From: JAHIKV01 sp965195225
Lineage (GTDB): Bacteria > Planctomycetota > Planctomycetia > Pirellulales > Thermoguttaceae
NCBI GenBank assembly: GCA_965195225.1
Contig: CBDAFL010000188.1
Location: 5,757 to 69,756, forward strand
Direction of reading: 5' to 3'
DNA length: 64,000 bases
The notes under the pieces are model-generated. The model did no database searches. It was not told the origin of the DNA and saw nothing but the letters and a program-made list of their open reading frames with translations. The first letter of the stretch is position 1. Each line of letters opens with the position of its first letter. The position numbers and the translations under genes are program-made. Below are positions 40,552-48,705 of this stretch, in pieces.

Positions 40552-43359
40552 ATGACACTCACCGATCCATTTTGGATGGTATTAGCGATTCCGTTGGCCA
40601 TGTCGTTGTGGCTTTGGCGGTTGCCTTCACGGTTGATGTTCGGCCTGCGATGCTTGGCGTTGACGTTGTTGGTCTTCGCCTTGTGCGGTCTGAGCATGCG
40701 GCTGCCGATTCGCTCCGGCACGGTGGTTCTGGTTGCCGACCGAAGTCTCTCGATGCCCTCTGGGAGTGAGTCGTTGCAAAAGGAGGCCGCCGACATCGTC
40801 TATTCGACCATCGACCGCGGCGACAAGTTTGCCGTGGTCTCGTTCGCCGAAAAGGCCGCCGTCGAACAGTCGCCTCAGCCGGCGAAGTTCGTCGGTTTTT
40901 CCGCCGAAGTGGGCCGCGAGGCCTCGCATCTGGCCGATGCCCTCGAACTGGCCCTCTCCTTGATCGGACGGGACGAGCCGGGGCGCGTCCTCGTCCTCTC
41001 CGATGGCCGCTGGACCGGACGCGACCTGTCTTCCTTATCGGTCCGGGCATCGGCGGCGGGAATAGCCATCGACTACAGGCTCCTCGAACGCCCCAACGCC
41101 GGCGATCTGGCCGTCGAACGTATCCAGGGACCGGAATCCGCCCTGCCGGGCGAATCGTACATGATTACCGCCTGGATCGATTCGCCGCTGGGGCAACCGG
41201 TCTCATACGAACTGGTCGGCGGCTCGCAGGTCATTGCCCGGGGTACGCAAAACGTTCCGTCGGGTACGAGCCGGTTGATCTTCCGCGACACGGCCGCCGG
41301 GCGCGGCGTTTGCGAGTACGAACTTCGGGTCCAGGCCCGGGGGAACGATCCGGTTCCGGAAAACAACCGTGCCCGGCTGTTGGTTGGCGTGCATGGGGCG
41401 CGGCCGATCCTCTGCATCAGTCCGACCGGAAAATCGGGGTTTGCCGATCTGCTCGAAAGGGGCGAACTGAAGGTCGATTCGCGCGCGGCCCCGCAATGCA
41501 ACTGGACGCTGGAGGAACTCGCCGGATACTCGGCGGTGCTGCTGGAGAACTCGCCGGCCAATCTGCTCGGCCACGTCGGCCTGCAAAACCTCGCCGTCTG
41601 GGTCGCGCAAAGCGGCGGCGGACTGATGTTTACCGGCGGCAAGGATTCCTATGGCCCCGGCGGCTACTACAAGAGTCCGCTCGAGCCAATTATGCCGGTC
41701 TCCATGGAACTGCGGCGCGAACATCGCAAGTTGTCGCTGGCGATCGTCGTGGCGCTGGACCGTAGCGGCAGCATGGCCATGCCCGTACCCGACGGACGCG
41801 CGAAAATGGACCTGGCCAACCTGGCGACCGCCGAGGTGCTCGAAATGCTCGGGCCGATGGACCAATTCGGCTGCATCGCCGTTGACAGCGCTCCGCACGA
41901 GATCGTGCCGCTGGCCGACGTTGTGGAGAAAAATGCGATGCGGAACAAGATTCTGCGCATCGAATCGTTCGGCGGCGGAATCTTCGTCTACGAAGCGCTC
42001 AAACGGGCGGTGAGCATGGTCGCAAAGGCGAAGGCCGGCACACGGCACATCATCCTCTTCGCCGACGCCGCCGACAGCGAGCAGCCCGGCGGCTACAAAT
42101 CGCTGCTCGAGAAGTGCGTCAAGGCCGGAATCACCATCAGCGTTGTCGGGTTGGGTACCGCAAAGGACTGCGACGCCGAGTTGCTGAAGGACATTGCCCG
42201 GCGCGGCAAGGGTCAGTGCATGTTCACCAACGTCGCCCAGGAGTTGCCCCGCCTGTTCGCACAAGACACGTTCCTCATCGCCCGCAGCGCGTTTCTCGAA
42301 GACCCCGTCCAAGTCCGTCCAACCGGCGGCCTGATCTCGATCACCAGCCGACCGCTGGGCGATTTTCCCAACATCGGTGGATACAACCTCTGTTATCTCC
42401 GACCGGGCGCGAATCTGGCGGTCGTAGCGGTGGACGAGTACAAGGCGCCGGTATTATCCGCGTGGCAGGCCGGCTTGGGACGTGTGCTGTGCTATACCGG
42501 CGAGGCCGACGGGGAATTCACCGGCCCGATCGCCGCCTGGAAAAACGCGGGTGATTTCTTCTCCTCGCTTGCCCGATGGACCGCCGGAAAATCGCAAGGG
42601 CTTGCCGAGAACGTCGTGGCCACGCAAGAACTCCGCAACGGGGTCTGCCGCATAAAGCTGCACCTCGACCCCGAGCGAGAGACGACGCCGTTCGATCGCC
42701 TGCCGGAACTGACCACGCTTTCGGCCGCCCCGGGTGAAGCGGCCACATCGAAGTCCGCCCGAATGCACTGGGCGTCGGCCGATACGTTGATCGGCGAGAT
42801 ACCGCTATCGGGCAGCGAGACGATCCTGACCACGCTCGCCGCGCCCGGCTTGGGGCAGGCCACGCTGGCGCCTATGTGTTTGCCCTACTCGCCGGAATAT
42901 CTGCCGGGTAAACAGGGACGTGGCGCCGCGGCCTTGGAGCAACTCGCCAAGTCTACCGGCGGCTGTCAACGGCTGAATCTCGGCTCGATCTGGCAGGACA
43001 TTCCCAAGAAGCCCCGGCTGATTTCGCTCGCGCCGTATCTGTTATTGACGGCGGTCGTGTTCTTCCTGCTGGAGGTAGTGCAACGCCGCACGGGGTTATT
43101 GTCCATCCGTTGGCGATCGTTCGGGCTTCAACGGCTCAGGCTGCCCGAGGGAGTGCGAAATCGGACGGCCTCGATCTTCACGCGGAAACCGAGGCCCAAA
43201 ACCAAATCCGAACCGGAAAAGGGTGCGGTCCCCGCCGCCGCCGAGAAGAGGCCCGCCGCGAAACCACCGCCGGTCAAGGTTGAAACCGACGACGGGGACA
43301 TGCTGGACGTGCTGAACCGTGCTCAACAGCGCGCCCGCAACCGGACAAAACGGGAATAA
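40552..43359 (+). CDS. large VWA/amidotransferase-like membrane protein, end of MoxR operon
   Basis: The protein has 935 residues. Two N-terminal membrane helices lead to a VWA-like domain (VLVADRSLSM). An amidotransferase-like block (LAVWVAQSGGGLMFTGGKDS) is followed by a second VWA domain with a complete MIDAS start, VALDRSGSM. The C-terminal helix LAPYLLLTAVVFFLLEV is followed by a basic cytoplasmic tail. This domain order is usual for the last gene of planctomycete MoxR operons. ATG 40552 excludes the repeat upstream. Confidence 0.85.
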   Translation: MTLTDPFWMVLAIPLAMSLWLWRLPSRLMFGLRCLALTLLVFALCGLSMRLPIRSGTVVLVADRSLSMPSGSESLQKEAADIVYSTIDRGDKFAVVSFAEKAAVEQSPQPAKFVGFSAEVGREASHLADALELALSLIGRDEPGRVLVLSDGRWTGRDLSSLSVRASAAGIAIDYRLLERPNAGDLAVERIQGPESALPGESYMITAWIDSPLGQPVSYELVGGSQVIARGTQNVPSGTSRLIFRDTAAGRGVCEYELRVQARGNDPVPENNRARLLVGVHGARPILCISPTGKSGFADLLERGELKVDSRAAPQCNWTLEELAGYSAVLLENSPANLLGHVGLQNLAVWVAQSGGGLMFTGGKDSYGPGGYYKSPLEPIMPVSMELRREHRKLSLAIVVALDRSGSMAMPVPDGRAKMDLANLATAEVLEMLGPMDQFGCIAVDSAPHEIVPLADVVEKNAMRNKILRIESFGGGIFVYEALKRAVSMVAKAKAGTRHIILFADAADSEQPGGYKSLLEKCVKAGITISVVGLGTAKDCDAELLKDIARRGKGQCMFTNVAQELPRLFAQDTFLIARSAFLEDPVQVRPTGGLISITSRPLGDFPNIGGYNLCYLRPGANLAVVAVDEYKAPVLSAWQAGLGRVLCYTGEADGEFTGPIAAWKNAGDFFSSLARWTAGKSQGLAENVVATQELRNGVCRIKLHLDPERETTPFDRLPELTTLSAAPGEAATSKSARMHWASADTLIGEIPLSGSETILTTLAAPGLGQATLAPMCLPYSPEYLPGKQGRGAAALEQLAKSTGGCQRLNLGSIWQDIPKKPRLISLAPYLLLTAVVFFLLEVVQRRTGLLSIRWRSFGLQRLRLPEGVRNRTASIFTRKPRPKTKSEPEKGAVPAAAEKRPAAKPPPVKVETDDGDMLDVLNRAQQRARNRTKRE

Positions 43360-43362
43360 AAA

Positions 43363-43424
43363 AGCCCGGCGTCCGGGAGAACGTGGAGACGCAAAAAGTC
43401 CTCGGTTCTCTCGGACGCCAGGCT
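43363..43424. terminator. long hairpin at the end of the MoxR operon
   Basis: A 20-bp imperfect stem AGCCCGGCGTCCGGGAGAAC / GGTTCTCTCGGACGCCAGGCT with a 21-nt loop. The 3' side has no T tract. It may end transcription or stabilise the mRNA. Confidence 0.6.
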
Positions 43425-43658
43425 CGGATGAGCACCCGGGCGGGGCTTGGCAGGCTTATCCCCTTTACGTTTCCTGATAGGTGGGGTAAACTCAGATGTT
43501 CGTCACCTCCGATGTTAGTCGGGTGGCGTCCGGCATCCGTTGGACCAACCGGCGGGGGCCAAACTTGAACATGCGTTGCCCTTACAGTACAATCTACCGT
43601 TAAGGGATCGAAAAGGAGAGGAAGAAAAGAGCCGTAACTCTTTGCGGCACAACAGCTT

Positions 43659-43732
<74 letters not shown>

Positions 43733-43745
43733 CTATCGTGAGTGT

Positions 43746-43777
43746 AAGCCCGGAAGTCGGTTGCGACTTCCGGGCTT
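43746..43777 (+). terminator. tRNA-Asp terminator
   Basis: A perfect 14-bp stem AAGCCCGGAAGTCG with loop GTTG, followed by GCTTCGTTTT, 13 bases after the tRNA. Confidence 0.85.
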
Positions 43778-44013
43778 GCTTCGTTTTCACCCCCTTGGTG
43801 GCCGCTGCTGCCGCGAGTGTTGCTATACCTGACCCATAGCTGATCCGCCACGTCGGCGGCGTCCAGGTCAACAACGGCACCAGACCTCTCGGCAGCTTGC
43901 CCTGCCGCCCCATCTTGACGTCGGTGAATTTTCACTGACCGTCAGCCCCATCGCAAACCGAATAATCAGAAAACTGATTACACGGTCTAGCTCTGCGCCA
44001 TGGGGGGGGATGA

Positions 44014-44907
44014 ATGGGGTTTTCGAGCCGGATGCCTGCCGATACCGCACGATTATCGAGCAATGTCGTACTTGCAGCGCGTTTCGCGCCAATCCTTTTG
44101 GTGCTGGGATTCCTGTTGGAATTCGACCGGCCCGCCTCGGCCGCAAGCCCCCTGCTGCCGCGAAAATCACTGGCTGCCGCGGATACCAGCAATAACGCTC
44201 GTTTGGAAGCGTTGAAGTCGATTCCGCTGAACAAACTAGACCCGGCTGACCGGGCCAAAGTCGTTTCGGTGCTGTCAAACGTCAGCGTCTTTCGCCGGAT
44301 GCCGCTAAAGGTTATCGATTGCGACCCCGACATGTACCTCTTCCTGATCCGTCACCCCGACGTGGTCGTCAATATCTGGGAACTGTTGAAGATCAGCAAC
44401 TTGCGGATGCGGCAGATCGGCGAGGGGCGGTTCACGCTCTCCGAGCCGGTTGGCGCCACGATCTCGATGGAGTTCGTCCACCAGAGCCACGACACCCACG
44501 TCATCTACGGCGAGGGGACGTATCGGGGGCCGTTGTTGGCCCGGTCGGTAATCGGCCGCGGCGTACTGGTCCTCAAGACCGGATACGTCCGCGAGACCAA
44601 CGGACGCTACTACATCACCAACCGATTGGACTGTTTCCTCAGCGTCGAACCGATCGGGGCTGAACTGTTGACCAAGACCGTCTCGCCCCTGGTGGGCAAA
44701 ACGGCCGACAACAACTTCGTCCAGACCGCAGCTTTTCTCGGCAACATTTCCCGCACCGCCGAACTGAATAGCCGCAGCATTCGGATGCTGGCTTACAAGC
44801 TCGACGGCGTACGGCCGACGGTTAGAGCGCAACTGGCCATTTTGGCCGACGTAGTCAATCAGAAGTCCACGGTCGCCTCGCGATCGGACGACAAGCTGAA
44901 ACGCTGA
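44014..44907 (+). CDS. secreted protein of unknown function
   Basis: The protein has 297 residues. The signal segment LAARFAPILLVLGFLLEF is followed by cleavage near ASAAS. The body has VIDCDPDMYLFLIRHPDVVV and a segment with SMEFVHQSHDTHVIYGEGTY. The text has no known motif but is well conserved in my recollection of planctomycete genomes. The start may be ATG 44014 or ATG 44032. The next gene is convergent. Confidence 0.7.
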   Translation: MGFSSRMPADTARLSSNVVLAARFAPILLVLGFLLEFDRPASAASPLLPRKSLAAADTSNNARLEALKSIPLNKLDPADRAKVVSVLSNVSVFRRMPLKVIDCDPDMYLFLIRHPDVVVNIWELLKISNLRMRQIGEGRFTLSEPVGATISMEFVHQSHDTHVIYGEGTYRGPLLARSVIGRGVLVLKTGYVRETNGRYYITNRLDCFLSVEPIGAELLTKTVSPLVGKTADNNFVQTAAFLGNISRTAELNSRSIRMLAYKLDGVRPTVRAQLAILADVVNQKSTVASRSDDKLKR

Positions 44908-44926
44908 CGCGAAGCCGCAGGCGGCT

Positions 44927-46531
44927 TTATCGAGAGAACTCCGCCGCGGCCGCGTCCTTGATCTGTTTGAGGTCCAGCTTGCCGGTCCCAAGTACGGGAA
45001 TGAACTCGACGCGGCGGAAGTTGACCGGCGAGGGGATCCACAACGGCGGCAGATCGCCGGCGGACAATGCCCGACAGATATCATCGGGACTCTGCCCGAG
45101 ATCGGTGTGCAGAACGACGAGCCGCTCCCCCTTTTTCGGATCGGGAACGGAAGTGACCACGAACTTCAATTCCTCGTCGTTCAGTTCGAGAACGCCGGCG
45201 ATGGCCTCTTCAACGCGGAGGTGCGGCACCATTTCACCGCCGATCTTCGAGAAACGGCTGATCCGTCCGGTAATCTTGATGAAGCCCTCGTCGTCGATCT
45301 CGGCCACGTCGCCGGTCGTGTACCAACCGTCGCGAACCACTTCGGCGGTCAACTCCGGCTGGCCATGATAGCCTTTCATCACGTTCGGGCCTTTGATCAG
45401 CAACATGCCCGAGCGGTTCGCGCCCAAGTCTTCGCCGGAGTCGAGATCGACGACCTTGACGGCCACACCGGGTAGCGGCCGGCCGACGGAACCCTCCTTG
45501 GCCCATTCGCGCGGATTACCCAGCGCGCGGTTCGCGGGGATGTTGGCCGAAACGACCGGAGATGTTTCGGTGATGCCGTAGCCCTCGACCGGCCGGATGC
45601 CGAAACGCTGCTCGAAGGTCTCGGCCAACTCGGACGGGAGTTTCTCGGCGCCGGTGACGATCGCTTCCATGCGGGCGAAATCGTCCGGCTCGCACCGCCG
45701 CAGATACGATCGCAGGAAGGTGGGCGTGGCGACCATGATCGTCGCGCCGTGGCTGCGGCAGAGTTTGCCCACCACGCGGGCTTCCAAGGGGTTGAAGTGA
45801 TATATCCCCTTAGGCGGCAGAGCCAGCGGCGCCCAGAGCGTCACCGTGTAGCCGAAGGCGTGAAACATCGGCAAAATACCCAGCAGAACGTCGGCGTCCG
45901 TAAGGTGAATAATCCGGTCGAAAGCCTCGACGTTCGAGCCGACGTTGCGGTGGCTGAGCATCACGCCCTTGGGCCGGCCGGTCGAGCCGGACGTGAAAAT
46001 GATCGTCAGCAGGTCATCGTCGTCGACCTCGGTCAATCCAAGCCGGCGTTCCAGAAACGTCACCGGGGCCAACCAGGCCATCGCGGCGGCGACGAGCTTG
46101 TCTGTCCACGCGACCTTGTCCTTGAAATCCTCCATGTAGACCAATTCGGCGTCGATTTTCAGGCCGGTTTTCTCGATGAAGCGACGGCTCGTAAGCACGT
46201 GACGGATGCCGCACTGCGCGATGCAGTAGCCGATGACCTCCGGGGCAAGGGTGTAGTTGAGATTGACCGACACGCGGCGGTCGATCGCCAACGCCGCATT
46301 GGCCACCACGGCGGCGACCGAGGGGGGCAACAGCAGACCGACGTTCCGCTCGTCCGTCGCAAGCACTTCGCGGCGGAGCAACCGTCGCAGAATCAGCGTC
46401 CGCGTCAACAGGCCCGCGCCGGAAAGCTTCGCGCCGGTGGAGTCGGCCACTTTCAACCTTCGCATCTGCCTCCGACACGCGCGGAGGAACTGTCGCGGAA
46501 GGTTCAGTTCTCGGGGCGGTGAGTCACTCAT
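44927..46531 (-). CDS. AMP-dependent acyl-CoA/acyl-ACP synthetase
   Basis: The protein has 534 residues. TSGSTGRPKGVMLSHRN is the adenylation P-loop, YGITETSP is the second core motif, YTTGDVAEIDDEG the third and GKLDLKQIK contains the catalytic lysine. It activates a carboxylic acid, usually a fatty acid, with ATP; the ligand is unknown. It resembles the synthetase half of Aas (2-acyl-glycerophosphoethanolamine acyltransferase). ATG 46531 excludes the palindromic repeat immediately upstream. Confidence 0.88.
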   Translation of the reverse strand: MSDSPPRELNLPRQFLRACRRQMRRLKVADSTGAKLSGAGLLTRTLILRRLLRREVLATDERNVGLLLPPSVAAVVANAALAIDRRVSVNLNYTLAPEVIGYCIAQCGIRHVLTSRRFIEKTGLKIDAELVYMEDFKDKVAWTDKLVAAAMAWLAPVTFLERRLGLTEVDDDDLLTIIFTSGSTGRPKGVMLSHRNVGSNVEAFDRIIHLTDADVLLGILPMFHAFGYTVTLWAPLALPPKGIYHFNPLEARVVGKLCRSHGATIMVATPTFLRSYLRRCEPDDFARMEAIVTGAEKLPSELAETFEQRFGIRPVEGYGITETSPVVSANIPANRALGNPREWAKEGSVGRPLPGVAVKVVDLDSGEDLGANRSGMLLIKGPNVMKGYHGQPELTAEVVRDGWYTTGDVAEIDDEGFIKITGRISRFSKIGGEMVPHLRVEEAIAGVLELNDEELKFVVTSVPDPKKGERLVVLHTDLGQSPDDICRALSAGDLPPLWIPSPVNFRRVEFIPVLGTGKLDLKQIKDAAAAEFSR

Positions 46532-46565
46532 TGCTGCTTTCGTTAATATCTCTTTCAAACATTGC

Positions 46566-46642
46566 GTAGGGTGGGTCGATCGCAGCGAGCTACGCCTAAT
46601 GGCCAATTTATGGCGGGGCTCGTTGCGCTCGACCCACCCTGC
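46566..46642. repeat. palindromic repeat GTAGGGTGGGTCGA
   Basis: The outer arms GTAGGGTGGGTCGA and TCGACCCACCCTGC, with inner GCAGCGAGC/GGCTCGTTGC arms, lie upstream of the synthetase start. Confidence 0.85.
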
Positions 46643-46682
46643 CACTTCCGCCAGCCCAACATTATCCTTGTATAATTACGTA

Positions 46683-47501
46683 CTATTGCAACTTCTTGAA
46701 ACACTCTCTGTCAAAATTATCCCTTTGTTGCGACCGCGGCAGTCGGACGACAATCACGGTAAGTACCGCCCCGAATGCCAGTGCGACAATCACCATCCCG
46801 ATGAACATTATCGGAACGACGCCGCCGGAAGTGAACGATTCCGGTTTTTGCCCGAGAATGACCGCCAGCGTCGCCAAGTCGATTCCCAAGATGGCGGTGA
46901 TCGCGACGATGGGCAGGAAAACGGCGGCCAGGATGTTCAGCCGGTGCGACGATTCGGCCATCCGCCGGCCGGCCTGGGCTTGTTCCTCGGCGCGTTTGGC
47001 GACGACTAAATCGAGCGAGTTCTTCGTTTCGCTGTAAAGCAGTTCGGTCGAGCGTTCGATGGCATAAGCCCGATCGCGCACGTCGATGATGTCTCGGTAT
47101 TCGGGGCACTCCTTGCGGGCCTCTTGCAGCACTTGGTGCTGGTTTCGAGCCGCGCGAAGCAGCGGAGTAAGCCGTTCCAGCACCGCGAAATAGTCGTCCG
47201 CCGTTTTGGCGTTCTCTTCTTGCCGATCCAGCGCCGCGACGAGGTCTCCGTATTCATCGAGTTGCCTGCCGAGCGCCGCAATCCCGCTGCCCAAATCGTT
47301 TGACTTCCAAGTACCGTCCGGGCTGCGCCAGAAGAACCTGCCGATGCGCACGGTATCTTCCGTTTTCGGCGGCGCATGCAGCGCCAGCAACAGATTTTTC
47401 TCGGCCACCATCGGCCGTTGACGCCCCACCGTCTTCCCCAGCCGATCACGAAACTCCTTCGGCACCTGCCAGCCAGCCGGCAAAATCGATTTTTCAATCA
47501 T
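46683..47501 (-). CDS. CorA-like two-helix membrane protein
   Basis: The protein has 272 residues. A long soluble helical N-terminal part (TPLLRAARNQHQVLQEARKE) precedes two C-terminal helices (NILAAVFLPIVAITAILGI and IMFIGMVIVALAFGAVLTVIV). This is the overall CorA pattern, but the GMN motif required for magnesium transport in CorA is not seen (GIDLATL occupies its place). Metal transport is therefore uncertain. Confidence 0.6.
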   Translation of the reverse strand: MIEKSILPAGWQVPKEFRDRLGKTVGRQRPMVAEKNLLLALHAPPKTEDTVRIGRFFWRSPDGTWKSNDLGSGIAALGRQLDEYGDLVAALDRQEENAKTADDYFAVLERLTPLLRAARNQHQVLQEARKECPEYRDIIDVRDRAYAIERSTELLYSETKNSLDLVVAKRAEEQAQAGRRMAESSHRLNILAAVFLPIVAITAILGIDLATLAVILGQKPESFTSGGVVPIMFIGMVIVALAFGAVLTVIVVRLPRSQQRDNFDRECFKKLQ

Positions 47502-47539
47502 CGTGCAACTCCCAAGGATGGTCGTGGGGCTATAGTACC

Positions 47540-47562
47540 AGAGCGCGTTTAGTCATTAGCAG
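47540..47562. repeat. RAYT-associated repeat overlapping the transposase stop
   Basis: On the minus strand it reads TAATGACTAAACGCGCTCTG, which includes the transposase stop codon. It is a version of the unit at 48531-48689. Confidence 0.75.
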
Positions 47563-48509
47563 AGCTTGCCGTGAAGCACTTTCAGGGTTTTTTGCAACTT
47601 TCGATTGCCCGCCTCGACCCGCGCCAAGGCGTTGCGCACGCTGCCGTGACTGCGATATCCCAATGCTTGCGCCACTTCGGCGGCCGCATACCCAAAGCGG
47701 CGCCGGGCAAGGTATGCCGCCACCGCCCGGCCGGCGTCGTCGCTGCGATGGCCGGGCGTCCAACAGGCCGGATCGCAGTCGAAATGTCTCGCCACCACGG
47801 CCGCAATCTTTGTCAGTGGCGGCCGACGGCGTAGGTTTTTCAACTGCGGCATGGCCTCGTCGGTCGGTCGGCCGTCGATCAGTTTTCGCACCCGTTTGAC
47901 AAAGCCTTCCGAACCGACCAGCAGTCCTCCCATCGCATCGGCAAACGGCGAACGGATCCGCTCACGCATTCCGGCGCGGACGAATCGGGCGTACTCGCGT
48001 CGGGCGGCCTCTCCACGGCCGAACTCGCCCAGCACGGACGCATAGCTCACCCACTCGAATGCGCGTCGCTGCCGACAGTAGCCCGGAAAGCTGCTCCAGG
48101 GCCATTGCTCGGGCCGCTCGACCAGCCGAGCACGCACCGGATTCAAATGGATATACCGGCTGACCTCCAGGAAATAGCCCTCTTCCTCGATCAAGTGTCC
48201 ACGGAAACGGCCCTGAAACAGGTGCCCCGCGCGACGATGACGGCGGTTGAAGTAGCTGGTGTAGCTGCCGTTGAGATACTGCATGCCCGCGGATAGATTG
48301 GCCTCGGGCGTTTCCACGAAGAGGTGCTCATGATTGTTCATCAGCACGAAAGCGTTCAGCCGCCAGCCGTAGGTTTCGACGGTCTGCCGCAGCCAGTCCA
48401 GCCGTCGTTGTCGATCCGCGTCGTCGCGTACGATCGGCCGCCGCTCATTGCCGCGCGACATGAGGTGGTACAACGCCCCGTCGAATTCTATCCGCAGTGG
48501 CCGAGCCAT
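47556..48509 (-). CDS. REP-associated tyrosine transposase (RAYT)
   Basis: The protein has 317 residues. It has YHLMSRGNERRP, the H-x-H metal motif in MNNHEHLF, and the active-site region with tyrosines in YLNGSYTSYFNRRHRRAGHL and FQGRFRG. These identify the IS200/IS605-related Y1 transposase group linked to REP repeats. A C-terminal region resembles the DnaA-like HTH (YAAAEVAQALGYRSHGSVRNAL). ATG 48509 (MARPLRIEF) is the typical family start. Repeats flank it on both sides. Confidence 0.9.
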   Translation of the reverse strand: MARPLRIEFDGALYHLMSRGNERRPIVRDDADRQRRLDWLRQTVETYGWRLNAFVLMNNHEHLFVETPEANLSAGMQYLNGSYTSYFNRRHRRAGHLFQGRFRGHLIEEEGYFLEVSRYIHLNPVRARLVERPEQWPWSSFPGYCRQRRAFEWVSYASVLGEFGRGEAARREYARFVRAGMRERIRSPFADAMGGLLVGSEGFVKRVRKLIDGRPTDEAMPQLKNLRRRPPLTKIAAVVARHFDCDPACWTPGHRSDDAGRAVAAYLARRRFGYAAAEVAQALGYRSHGSVRNALARVEAGNRKLQKTLKVLHGKLC

Positions 48510-48530
48510 GAGCCGAAGTTTACCCCCTCC

Positions 48531-48689
48531 CTCGTCTTGCCGCAACCCCTATTGACTAATGGCGCTCTGACCCCAAAACTCTACTCGTCTTGCCGCAACC
48601 CCTATTGACTAATGGCGCTCTGACCCCACACTCTCCCTCGTCTTGCCGCAACCCCTATTGACTAATGGCGCTCTGACCCCAAAACTCTC
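48531..48689. repeat. three tandem copies of a 53-bp unit
   Basis: Units 48531-48583, 48584-48636 and 48637-48689 each contain CTCGTCTTGCCGCAACCCC and TGACTAATGGCGCTCTG, followed by ACCCCA. They are nearly identical and have no spacers. They lie 22 bases upstream of the transposase start. Confidence 0.92.
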
Positions 48690-48705
48690 CAAAACTCTCA
48701 GGACT

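Noticed and set aside
46683..47501. Calling the gene a true CorA magnesium channel
   Set aside because: The GMN motif needed for CorA function was not found, so only CorA-like is stated.
48531..48689. Possible CRISPR array
   Set aside because: The 53-bp units follow each other directly with no variable spacers, and no cas gene is near.
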